Source: Oopsacas minuta | Taxonomy: Eukaryota; Porifera; Hexactinellida; Lyssacinosida; Leucopsacidae | Reading direction: 5' to 3' | NCBI GenBank assembly: GCA_024704765.1 | Contig: JAKMXF010000333.1 | Coordinates: forward strand, 62,001-126,000 | Length of the DNA: 64,000 nucleotides | Shown here: piece after piece, positions 10,860 through 20,241 of the stretch | Position numbering within the stretch: the stretch's first letter is position 1 | Layout of the letters: every line of letters begins with the position of its first letter | Notes under the pieces: model-generated | Databases searched by the model: none | The model's input: only the letters and a program-made list of their open reading frames with translations | Told to the model about the DNA's origin: nothing | Program-made: the position numbers and the translations under genes

Positions 10860-12035
10860 ATGTCTACTGAACAAGAAGCAGCTGTTATAGAACAAGAAGC
10901 AGCTATTATAGAAAAAGAAGCAGCTGTTATAGAAAAGGGACCAGCCAAACCAGAAGCTGCAGTTATACCGCATGAATCAGCTGCTATGAAAGAATCTCCA
11001 GACAATGGTCAGGATTCAACACAATCTGTACATACCAATACTAGTTTTACAGATCCACATGATGGCACTATCTATGAATGGGACAATGTACAGAGGGGAT
11101 GGTTTCCCAAGATCAATGAAGACATGATAGCAGCATATACAATGAGTTATGGTTCCTGTCAGGCACAGGGCAATCTCAAACAGGAAGCAGACAAACCTCC
11201 TACCCATGGAGTTTGTAAGAAAAGAGAATTGAGAGAAGAGAGTGACCCGAGTAAAGATATATCCATTAAGAAAGTGAAAAATGAGACTCCTGCATGGTTT
11301 GAAGTCGAAGAGAAACAGAACAAACATGTGTATGTCAGTAATCTCCCCTCCAACACTACAGAGCAGCAGTTCATTGAATTAATGCGTAAATGCGGTGTAA
11401 TAGCAGAGAATGATGACGGGAAACCCAAGATAAAACTATATAGAACTGAAGATGGAGAATTGAAGGGAGACGGATTATGTACATATCTTAAGGTAGATTC
11501 TGTGCCTTATGCAGAGCTCATATTGGATGGTTATGATATGGATGGGCACAAACTGAAGGTACAGTCCGCACAGTTTCAGATGAAGGGAGAGTACGATGCC
11601 TCACTGAAACCTAAGAAAGGGAAGAAAAACAAGAAAAATAGAGCTGACAAATTGGTGAAATGGAAAGATCCATTCTATGACAGACCTAAACATGAGCGTG
11701 TTGTAATAGTCAAGAACTTATTCACCACGAAAGAGATAGCAGCTGATCCTCTACTGGCTGTACAAGTGAAAGAACAGATTAAGACTGAGTGTGAGAAGTG
11801 CGGTAAGGTTAAAAGGGCTATCCTCGCAGAGAGACATCCTGAAGGAGTAGTTTCTGTTATGTTTTTGGAGCATTCAGATGCAGACAAATGCGTACAGATG
11901 ATGCACCATAGGACATTCGGTGGAAGAGTGATGGATTGCAGTCTGTGGGATGGAGTGACATGCTACGTAACTGAGGAGACTGAAGAAGAGCAGAAGAGTA
12001 GGCTAGAGTTATGGGAAGATTATCTCAAAAAGTGA
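10860..12035 (+). CDS. HTATSF1: Tat-SF1 (HTATSF1/CUS2) homologue, splicing factor
   Basis: Intact single-exon frame of 391 residues. After a low-complexity N terminus with repeats of the type EQEAAVIE/EKEAAVIE (residues 1-40), an OCRE-like segment reads DPHDGTIYEWDNVQRGWFPK (about 62-81). RRM1 (about 155-245) begins KHVYVSNLPSNTTEQQF. The second RRM (about 280-375) begins RVVIVKNLF and ends HRTFGGRVMDCSLWDG. The R-T-F triplet there fits the R-x-F signature of a U2AF-homology motif. Family members act in the nucleus with U2 snRNP/SF3b and link transcription to splicing. The human protein has a long acidic C-terminal tail; this one stops soon after the UHM, as the yeast homologue CUS2 does. The N-terminal repeats are purine-rich and may vary in number. 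Confidence 0.9.
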   Translation: MSTEQEAAVIEQEAAIIEKEAAVIEKGPAKPEAAVIPHESAAMKESPDNGQDSTQSVHTNTSFTDPHDGTIYEWDNVQRGWFPKINEDMIAAYTMSYGSCQAQGNLKQEADKPPTHGVCKKRELREESDPSKDISIKKVKNETPAWFEVEEKQNKHVYVSNLPSNTTEQQFIELMRKCGVIAENDDGKPKIKLYRTEDGELKGDGLCTYLKVDSVPYAELILDGYDMDGHKLKVQSAQFQMKGEYDASLKPKKGKKNKKNRADKLVKWKDPFYDRPKHERVVIVKNLFTTKEIAADPLLAVQVKEQIKTECEKCGKVKRAILAERHPEGVVSVMFLEHSDADKCVQMMHHRTFGGRVMDCSLWDGVTCYVTEETEEEQKSRLELWEDYLKK

Positions 12036-13554
12036 ATTATATATTGATTCAAATTGTATGTAGAATCATTTTTTGTTGTTTTTATTAAGAAAAGATGTGA
12101 CATGCGTATAGAAAATTCTATTTTGACAATAAGCTTACTCCAATTCAATTCAGTAATTTGTAACTTATAATCTCCATTCTATAGAGACCATTATGATGTG
12201 CTGATTACCATTATATTATCAAAATACAAATTATTGTGACAAATAATTATAGAACGTTTAGCTTTTAATATGGATTGTTGGTAGTTACTCATTGGTTTTA
12301 AAATTTGGGCAACGGGGTGGTGTTTCATTACTAATTTCAATACTTGATAAGTAGGGCATTAGTAGATTACGAAAAATGTATCTCCGATCTCAATCATGAT
12401 AGTATTTTACGAATGATCGCCGATCCGATATCAATCGTTTTTGTAATCATTTCTTATTAAGCAAAATGAATCAATGAATCAAATTTTGTATCAAATTCAA
12501 ACTTCCTTCTCATAGTGTGGCAAAATGGCGATTATGGGGTAATAGGTACTTACACTGAAGATATATGTTAAAATGTTGTCATATATAGTAAATCGACACT
12601 AGATTTCAACAATGGCACCAAATTTTAGCTGCACTTCTGGAAATGGGACTATGACGTAATCTTTGGTATTTTGATATAATTAATAATTATGGTTCAAGAA
12701 TAAATGAGTTCTAAATTTTGAGTGTTGTATACCAGCCAGCTCTATTTATTGATAAACTTGAATAACAATGCGTATACTGAATTCATTTATGCATTGGATA
12801 CTTCATAAAGTGATACTAATGAATTAGAAATACAGAAATTATAGAATGTTATGCGAAAATAAAATTCTTCTGAATCGGTATGCCCCTTACACTCAATGTC
12901 AAAGAAAAGTATAAGTTGGAGCCTTTGTACGAGTCTAAAGATTATAGAGAATGAAAATTAGAAAGATATACTATGCGAAATTGTCAACTATTCAACCCGA
13001 AATTATTTGCATTGTAAGATCGGGGACCTAAAAGGTAGGTCAAGGAGCTGAAATATGGAAAATAGACGGCTAAAACTGCTTGAGAATGAGAAATAAAGAT
13101 TTAATCTGTTTTACAAACGAGTTAAATTAATCACATAATACATACGAATACTGAGAAATGCCATTGAATTAACAAAAATCCAGGAATGCTGAAATATCGC
13201 AAAGGTATTTGAAGAATAAATATATTTGTGGTTTTCAGGTTTTGATATTTCAAATTTTAGTCTAAGTTTGATACTTTGGTTAGACATGTTATAAGTTCAT
13301 TAATTAACTAATAATAGCATATTTCTAGGTTTGAAATAGTGTAAAATCGAATGCACACAATAATTTTGGTAAATAGCGAAGTCAAATTTTCACCTATTAC
13401 CGCATAGTTCCACACTGTGCTTCTCTTCTTAACATTATGGTAGTGTATTTTGAATATAAACTTATGTTGCTTTTATCTAAAATTATTTTCCCTTTTGCAA
13501 CATAACATCTGAATATGATCTAATCTATTATTACTGATTAAATAAAATTATTAT
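12036..13554. other. Long AT-rich gap without recognised gene
   Basis: About 1.5 kb of AT-rich sequence. The first 100 bp is likely the 3' untranslated region of the upstream gene. The words GCCACACTATGAGAAGG-type near 12513 and CACACTGTGCTTCTCTTC near 13413 are roughly inverted, so the segment could be an old 0.9-kb fold-back (the flanks at 12530 and 13400 also mirror each other: ATGGCGATTATGGGGTAATAG against CTATTACCGCATAG). No coding frame was found. Confidence 0.4.
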
Positions 13555-14040
13555 ATATACGAGCCTTTGGCTCGTCGCTTCGCGATAAACTCGGCACATT
13601 GCGCCTCGAGGTATCCAGTCGTTGAAAGCATGTTTCTACCACAATATTGAAATTTGTATACTTTATGTACCTAGCAGTAAACAAATATTCACAATATGTT
13701 GTTTGCAATAACATATTTGGACTCAGCACACTTGATTACCCCAGTATAGTCATTAAAAGTATGTTTCTACCTCAAATTTGAAATTTGTTTACTTTATATT
13801 CATAAAAACAGCAATAAATTTACATATGATTAATCCAAAAGTGTGAAAATCGGATTCAGCATGTTCGATATGTTTAGTGAAGTTTTATTGAATTCTATTT
13901 ACTTCTTTCATAAACACGATAAATACATTGTTTTGCAACAATTTCAAAATTGCATACCGTAAATCCTTTCCTTGACAACGGACAAACAAACAAACAAATA
14001 AACAAACAAATAAACAGACAACAACAATTGCGATTTAATC
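13555..14040 (+). repeat. Dispersed repeat, copy 1 (CTCGAGGTATCCA family)
   Basis: The copy begins with GGCTCGTCGCTTCGCGATAAACTCGG and GCGCCTCGAGGTATCCA, contains two related units of about 120-130 bp (TTTACTTTATATTCATAAA, ACATATGATTAATCC, GGATTCAGCATGTTCGAT), and ends in an A/C-rich AAACAAACAAATAAACAGAC tract. Related copies are at 53425-53815 and 61680-62160, and partial copies at 35460-35636, 36262-36350, 58965-59125 and 63010-63470. Family and mobilisation mechanism are unknown. It ends about 20 bp before the TatA-like gene. Confidence 0.75.
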
Positions 14041-14059
14041 ATTCAATGCTTAGCTTAAG

Positions 14060-14296
14060 ATGGGGATTAGCTTTACTCAGCTCATTATTCTCGGCTTCTT
14101 AGGGGCTTGTTTATTTATTGGACCAAAGAAAATAATTCCCAGAATTTCAGAGACTTTTAGAATAACGAAGCAAGTTTTGGATGAAGAATCAACTAAAGCG
14201 GGACTGGATATGGCTAATAACGGTAAGGACACTAAACCTGATGCAACTGCTCAAGTAACTAATAAATCTAAAAGTGAAGAGAAGAAGGAGGAGTAG
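14060..14296 (+). CDS. TatA-like small membrane protein
   Basis: Frame of 78 residues. Residues 4-20 form a short N-terminal membrane helix with a polar Gln at position 7, at the place where bacterial TatA proteins often carry Gln. A hinge and basic start of an amphipathic helix follow (LFIGPKK, residues 18-24), then a helix with Ile/Phe/Val on one face (IIPRISETFRITKQVL), then a charged, disordered tail ending KSEEKKEE. This order and length are those of TatA/TatE and thylakoid Tha4, whose hinge is usually LFGPKKLP; here one extra Ile splits Phe and Gly. TatA subunits polymerise to let folded proteins cross a membrane, with TatC. Animals normally lack Tat, apart from the mitochondrial tatC of some homoscleromorph sponges. 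No Shine-Dalgarno sequence precedes it and animal-type repeats flank it. There is an in-frame stop 6-9 bp upstream, so the N terminus is as given unless CTTAG at 14049-14053 is a splice acceptor. A chance match in a short protein cannot be excluded. Confidence 0.6.
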   Translation: MGISFTQLIILGFLGACLFIGPKKIIPRISETFRITKQVLDEESTKAGLDMANNGKDTKPDATAQVTNKSKSEEKKEE

Positions 14297-14856
14297 AATT
14301 TAGATCGTTTAATTTGAATATTTTCTAGTCATAAGATTAATGTCAACTAGTAGAATCTCAGTAATTAATTACAATTGATAGCCTTGTTGAGATTATTAAT
14401 CCACCAGTAATTGAAGTTAATATTTACTGAAAATCAGCGTCTGCTGAAATACTGAAACTTCTATGAATAGTGTAACTGGCTTGCATCGCTTGCTAGATCT
14501 CTGCGTATTATTCAACAGCTAAATTGTATAGAGTTATGAACTCTATGCTACAGAATATACTCATCACTAGAGTCATGACGTAGGGACATTTGTTACATTA
14601 TGGGTTACCTGTGATAGAAATTTCAAACTCCTATCATTCATATTAGCTGAGCACTTGTTAATATTGTCTTTTTCGAAAATCCAAAAGCCGACAATGATTT
14701 CATAATTTCAACATATGTGTGAATTCAAACTTGTCTTAGCCAGAACCATAATGACCCTGTACACAAAATCAGCTCTGTAGGTCTTCCAGTTCCTTCAATC
14801 AATTCTAGACATACAACATAAACATATACTACACAGACATATATACATACAGATGC
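14297..14856. other. Gap between TatA-like gene and fold-back element
   Basis: AT-rich. Probably includes the 3' untranslated region of the small gene. No coding frame or RNA gene recognised. Confidence 0.4.
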
Positions 14857-15508
14857 ATCTGTATATTTTGATCGAATTTTAAGTAGAACTTTGATCAAAT
14901 TTTCTTATGTCGAACTTTGATCGAATGATGAAAAAGGCAAATTTTGATCAAAGTTCTACTAAAATGTCTCCAGTCATACTTTGATCGAAAATGGGAACTT
15001 TGATCGAAAATGGAGAAAATACAACAAAAAAATCCAGCGACACGCCATTTTACAAAGATTAATAGTAATCAGTCCAAAAAACTCCATCTAATCATAAAAT
15101 AGCATAAATTCCACATTCACTTTATATTTTATTAGTTAGAAAGAGTACCATTGGGAGAGGATTAGGGATTTATTTCGCTACCTTATGGCTCTGGGAGTAT
15201 TTATTTGTGTTCGTTATTAGCTACTAAAGGATGGGAGTGTGGAATTTATGCTAACTTTATGATTGGATGGAGTTTTTTTGGATTGATTATTATTGATCTT
15301 TGTAAAATGGCGTATCGTTGGATTTTTTGTTGGATTTTCTCCATTTTCGATCAAAGTTCCCATTTTGATCAAAGTTCCCATTTTCGATCGAAGTTCCCAT
15401 TTTCGATCAAAGTTCGACTGGAGACATTTTAGTAGAACTTTGATCAAAATTTGCCTTTTTTATCATTCGATCAAAGTTCGACATACAATTCGATCAAAAT
15501 ATACAGAT
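14857..15508. repeat. Fold-back element with TTTGATCGAA tandem core
   Basis: The arms (about 14857-15120 and 15231-15508) are inverted copies starting ATCTGTATATTTTGATCGAA at the left end, with a mirror ending at 15508. Within each arm the motif CTTTGATC(A/G)AA recurs. On the right arm four units of about 17-18 bp (TTCCCATTTTCGATCAAAG type) stand in tandem at about 15345-15415, against two on the left arm, so unit number differs between arms. The spacer of about 110 bp has no recognised content. The reading frames across it come from the repeats and are not counted as genes. Confidence 0.85.
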
Positions 15509-15924
15509 CCGTTGTACATGCCACAAACATTCCATTATAGCCTGTATACTACTCCAATTGTTCCATTTGTAGAATTTTTGTAAGAACAATTTCCCATCCA
15601 AATATCCTTTGAATAGAATATTACTAATATCAAACAATATTCTGTAAGTTTGTGTTTAAGAAATTGTATCAGTGTTGTAAATACAAATCAGTTTAATATC
15701 ATACAAATTAGCACTTATCGACAACAAAAAGATGTGAAATTCCTTAGAAAGTCATTGTGAGGAAATATTTACAAGCCTAGAATAGATATGAATAGGATAT
15801 AGACAAAATGTGATTAAATATGTACAGAAGTAAATAATTACAGCAGACACCTTAATAGAATAATGTAAAACATAACTTAACAATCAGCTGACGTGATTAT
15901 GAGTTCAGATGTGAGGGTATCTGA
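15509..15924. other. Gap before LRR-EGF cluster
   Basis: AT-rich sequence downstream of the minus-strand receptor pseudogene; it may hold its 3' untranslated region. Nothing else recognised. Confidence 0.4.
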
Positions 15925-17698
15925 TCACACCTGTGGAGATACTTTGGTCACTTTGAAGGGTTTTGGAGAATATACTACTGAGTGAGAAAGTGGGTTTTCT
16001 ATGACGGTAGATTCATTGGCTTTCTCCTTGTCTAATTCAGCAATTGTAGGATTATACCCAGGAATCTGTTTGGGTGAATATGACCATCTCTTCATAAAGA
16101 AATAGAACAAGGGTACTATGAATATCAGGACAAGCAATACGAGTAGAACGAAAACTACAACACCGAATATGACGAGAATGAATTCAGTCTTACCAAAGTT
16201 CAAGATTTGAGGATTCACAGGAGTGATATCAATAGATTCACAGTCACTCCTGTTAGTAGTGGATATGTTGAATCCATCAAAACATGAGCAATTAAATGAC
16301 CCAATTATGTTATTACAATTCTGTTCACAACCTCCATTATCTACCAAGCATTCATTCATGTCATTACAGAACGTTTCATAGAGTTGATACAGAAGATGGT
16401 TGTAACTGTACTTATCCACCAGAACGTGCCTTCTACAATGATAGTAGTTTCGTATGTTCAGACATAGATGAGTGTGAAGACAGTAGTATTACATGTCAAG
16501 GTAACTGTACTAACACGCTTGGTTCCTATAGATGTGATTGTCACGATGGATTCATTAATCTCAATACCACGTATTATCCCCAGGACATACTATTGAATGA
16601 TTGAAGCACTGATAACTGGGGTTACTACAGTTTACATAAAGGCTGGGCTCGTCTACTTGGAGGCTTGGATTTCCTGAGCAATCATTGCTTGAGTCTACAT
16701 ATATTCGGATGCTATACTCGTTTTGTAATATTGAAATCCATTCCATTTCACAGGTGCAATCAAATGAAATATCTCTCATATTTATAGATGATAATTTTGG
16801 GAATTGTTGAAAAATTTCTGGATTCAATAACGCAGGATCATAATTACGTATGTCTATTTCTGTAATGCTCTTCGCTACAGTTAGAGTCGATAAAGTAACT
16901 GATGGATTATTTTTCAAGGATATTTCTTGTAAACCTTCCAGACCGACGAAAGTATACTTTCCAACTTTGGTTATGTCATTACTTGACAGATCCAGATATA
17001 CAAAATTCAGTAAACCCAGGAAAGTACAGTCATTTAACTCATTGATCATATTGCCTTCAAAACTCAAACGTATTAATCTGTTTGTTTCGTTAAAAGAATC
17101 GGGCATTACTTTTGTTATATTTCCATGTTCCCAAAAATATACAATAATTTCTCTAGTCCCCCTATGATACTCCGATCTATGACACCATTTCCTTCCGTTA
17201 ATGATGATTCGAATACTCGTATGTCTTCTAAATGTATATTCTTAGTGAAAAATGGCATTAACTTTGATCCTAATTGATCCGCGTAGAAGTACTCCATGTT
17301 CGGGAAATATGTGAAAAGTCGTTATGATTGATGAATACTTCATTGCCGTTAAATACTATACCTACAATATTGGAATTTATCAAAGAAGTTTCAATATGGC
17401 ACGGTGTGAGGAGCTCATTATTCACAACCAAAGTATCTATATTGCTCGGTAAGCTTAGATTCAATGTAGCGCCTTCTCCCCTTGGATGATGTTAATATTG
17501 AGGGAGACCTTATTTCCTTGAGGACATTCGTACATTTTTGTTGTATTGCATCTGTGTTTGTCCACGAATAAGACATACATAATGAAATATATCATCATAG
17601 CAGGTTATTTCGCTATTCTCACAGTTGCCTTTGACCAGTACAACAAAACAATTTAATATGAGTATTACAAGGATAATTCCCTTGTTAGTTGATATCAT
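15925..17698 (-). pseudogene. LRR-EGF-TM receptor copy A, frameshifted and partly inverted
   Basis: Reading down from 17698: a signal peptide (MISTNKGIILVILILNCFVV), then LRR sequence in at least three frames (shifts near 17490, 17300 and 17110), an LRR C-terminal cap (FDCTCEMEWIS), EGF and a transmembrane segment with a short tail to 15925. The linker and first EGF (16379-16564) lie on the opposite strand: the plus strand there reads [20 protein letters not shown] and [12 protein letters not shown], which paralogues B and C read in line with the rest. The inversion puts a stop (TGA at 16563-16561) after PGDNTWY. The flanking minus frames (17106 and 16419 series) are in the same phase. Copy A cannot make a receptor as it stands. 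See the intact paralogue at 18114-19895. Confidence 0.85.
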
Positions 17699-18113
17699 CT
17701 TAGAAGTTGCAGAAATGTTTATGCTTTGCCCACCCCTCTCTTAATTTATATTAGATCCTAGTATGGATTATGTATTTGCATATATATTCTACACGTATAG
17801 TGTGAACACATGTAAAATATTTGAAAAGTATTTTGTATTAGAAGAAAGATAACTGTTTTGTACTTGTGAAAGTATATTTGGAATTCACATGGTATCATTA
17901 GTTTTGTATATTCAACAGAATCTTATTTTCTTTATGATAACCTTATTGAAAAATACTACCAAAGTTATTGTAACACATAGCTACTGACCTGGATTATTTA
18001 TATTGGGTAATAGACAACAGTAAAGTAAATACAAAGACAAGTAGATTTACAACAGACAAACTAATTCTTATGTTACATCAATAATCAGTTGATGGGATTC
18101 ACACTTCAGAGTT
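17699..18113. other. Spacer between receptor copies A and B
   Basis: AT-rich sequence of about 415 bp: upstream region of copy A and downstream region of copy B, both on the minus strand. No distinct promoter element was seen. Confidence 0.4.
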
Positions 18114-19895
18114 CTAGATATCTGTTCCAATTTGTGGAGATACTTCATTATCTTTCAAGGGTTCTAGAGATGCGCCTCCTGAATCAAAAAGTGGGTTTTC
18201 GATAACGGTAGGATCTTCGGCTCTGATTTTATCTAATTCAGCAATTGTAGGATTATAACCAGGCTTTTGTTTAGGTATATGTAACCGTCTCTTCAAATAG
18301 AGACAGAACAAGAGTACTATGAATATCAGGACAAGCAATACGAGTAGAACGAAAACTACAACACCGAATATGACGAGAATGAATTCAGTCTCACCAAAGT
18401 TCAAGATTTGAGGATTCACAGGAGCGATATCAATGAATTCACAGTCACTACTGTTAGTAGTGGATATGTTGAATCCATCAAAACATGAGCAATTGAATGA
18501 ACCAATTATGTTATTACAATTCTGTTCACAACCTCCATTATCTACCAAGCATTCATCCACATCATTACAGAATGTTTCATTGAGATTAGTGAATCCTTCA
18601 CGACAATCACATCTATAGGAACCAAGCGTGTTAGTACAGTTACCTTGACATGTAATACTACTGTCTTCACACTCATCTATGTCTGAACATACGAAACTAC
18701 TATCATTGTAGAAGGCACGTTCTGGTGGATAAGTACAGTTACAACTATCTTCTGTATCAACTCTATACCACGTATTATTACCAGGACATACTATTGAATG
18801 ATTGAAGCACTGATAACTGGGGTTACTACAGTTTACATAAAGGCTGGGATCGTCTGCTAGGAAGCCTGGATGTTGGATGCATTCGAAATATTCATCTACT
18901 ATTCCATAAATTCCAAAAGCTTCTAATTGTGAGATCCATTCTGTTTCGCATGTACAGTTAAAGGTGATGAAATGCAAAACAAGATATCGCAATTTCGGGA
19001 ATTGTTGGAATATTTCGGGGGATAAAAGCGATGGATTGTAATGAAAGAGAAGAATTACTTCAATTCTTTTCATTAACGTGATTGTATTTAGTGGAAAAGA
19101 TGGATTATAGTTGAGATTTATGAATTGTACGTTGTCTAATCCGATAAATGTGTATTCACCTACAGTCGTTATATCATTATGAGCAAATGATATACGCATC
19201 AAATCTTCTAGACCCTCGAATGTGCAGTCATAGAGCTCATGTATTTCATTCCCAATTAGTATCAGTACTTCTAGTGATAAGGTATCGGTGAAAGCATTTG
19301 GCATCAACTTTGTAATTCCTCCGTATTTCCATATAAATACATGCAATATGAAGAGGCCTCTTAACATGGTTTCATCAATGACACGATCGGATTCTTCCTC
19401 AATGTTCGAGCGATGAACATCAATTACGCGAAGAAACATATTTTCTGTAAAGAATGGCATGGATTTTGATCCAAGTAGATCCGCTAGGAAATATTCCAAG
19501 TTTGGAAAATATGTAAAGAAGTCGTTATGATTGAGGAATACTTCTCCATCGCTGAAATATATTTCAATCAAATTGATGTTTACTGAGGACGTTTCTATGA
19601 AACATGGCGTCTGGAACCCATTGGAAATTTTCAAATGCTTTATGTTGTTAGGGAGTGAAAGGTTTAGAGTAGCGCCTGCCCCACCACCTTTTATCTTAAT
19701 TTGCAGACCCGCAAAGTTCCCTTGAGTACATTTAAAAACTTGCTCTTGAATTACTTCTTTGTTAATAGTGCGTATGTTGCAAGATATATTTGCCTCATTA
19801 CAATTAGCACAGAATACTTCATCAGTGCCACATATGTCGTGACCAAAAATTCGCCAAAATCGTATTATGAAAAAAAGTAAGACTATTTTATTCAT
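18114..19895 (-). CDS. LRR-EGF single-pass membrane receptor, copy B (intact)
   Basis: Frame of 593 residues, no intron needed. Signal peptide about 1-18 (MNKIVLLFFIIRFWRIFG). A Cys-rich start and divergent leucine-rich repeats follow (about 75-305; units such as LEVLILIGNEIHELYDCTF and LMRISFAHNDITTVGEYTF), closed by an LRR C-terminal cap with [12 protein letters not shown] Cys-rich linker follows ([19 protein letters not shown]), then two calcium-binding-type EGF domains opening DIDECEDSS and [16 protein letters not shown]. The transmembrane helix is at about 504-533 and the tail of about 60 residues holds NPTIAELDK and IENPLF. Many N-x-S/T sites are present in the outer part. The architecture suggests a cell-surface adhesion or recognition receptor; no ligand can be named. 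It is head-to-head with copy C, sharing about 346 bp of upstream sequence. Confidence 0.85.
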   Translation of the reverse strand: MNKIVLLFFIIRFWRIFGHDICGTDEVFCANCNEANISCNIRTINKEVIQEQVFKCTQGNFAGLQIKIKGGGAGATLNLSLPNNIKHLKISNGFQTPCFIETSSVNINLIEIYFSDGEVFLNHNDFFTYFPNLEYFLADLLGSKSMPFFTENMFLRVIDVHRSNIEEESDRVIDETMLRGLFILHVFIWKYGGITKLMPNAFTDTLSLEVLILIGNEIHELYDCTFEGLEDLMRISFAHNDITTVGEYTFIGLDNVQFINLNYNPSFPLNTITLMKRIEVILLFHYNPSLLSPEIFQQFPKLRYLVLHFITFNCTCETEWISQLEAFGIYGIVDEYFECIQHPGFLADDPSLYVNCSNPSYQCFNHSIVCPGNNTWYRVDTEDSCNCTYPPERAFYNDSSFVCSDIDECEDSSITCQGNCTNTLGSYRCDCREGFTNLNETFCNDVDECLVDNGGCEQNCNNIIGSFNCSCFDGFNISTTNSSDCEFIDIAPVNPQILNFGETEFILVIFGVVVFVLLVLLVLIFIVLLFCLYLKRRLHIPKQKPGYNPTIAELDKIRAEDPTVIENPLFDSGGASLEPLKDNEVSPQIGTDI

Positions 19896-20241
19896 TTTGG
19901 AAATTTTAAGTTCGTTTCATTAGTTTTATACTTTTGATTTATTAGTAATATTTGCTTGGAGTCTCTACCTAATCAACAGGTTTACACTTGGTAATCTAAA
20001 CAATTTGTTTAATCCAAGAAAATCACTTATTGGGCTTTTGTCCTTGTAAACAATATTTTATTCAGCTCTTACGTGTTTTACATTATCACAAGTGCCCAGC
20101 AGTCCTATAGATTTAAGTTCAAACCATATTTTTAGCATTTACAGTTGATATTTGATCTAGTGAGATTTAATAGTCCTTGGATCATACAGTATACAATATA
20201 TATTGTATGATCCCTTGAGGAAGTAATAGTGTAAATTCATA
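19896..20241. promoter_or_regulatory. Shared upstream region of divergent receptor copies B and C
   Basis: The two receptor genes start at 19895 (minus) and 20242 (plus), leaving 346 bp that must hold both upstream regions unless each has distal untranslated exons. It contains ATATATTGTATGATCCCTTG just before copy C. No defined factor site is claimed. Confidence 0.35.

Noticed and set aside
14060-14296. Bacterial contamination as the source of the TatA-like frame
   Set aside because: It is flanked within tens of bases by a repeat that recurs at 53 and 61 kb and by a fold-back element, has AT-rich codon use like its neighbours, and has no operon partners or ribosome binding site.
15205-15583. 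Overlapping frames within the fold-back element
   Set aside because: They are translations of the GATCAAAG tandem units on both strands and have no domain.
16296-16604. An independent plus-strand EGF gene in receptor copy A
   Set aside because: The frame has no signal peptide or further domains; it is the inverted piece of copy A running into minus-strand flanks.
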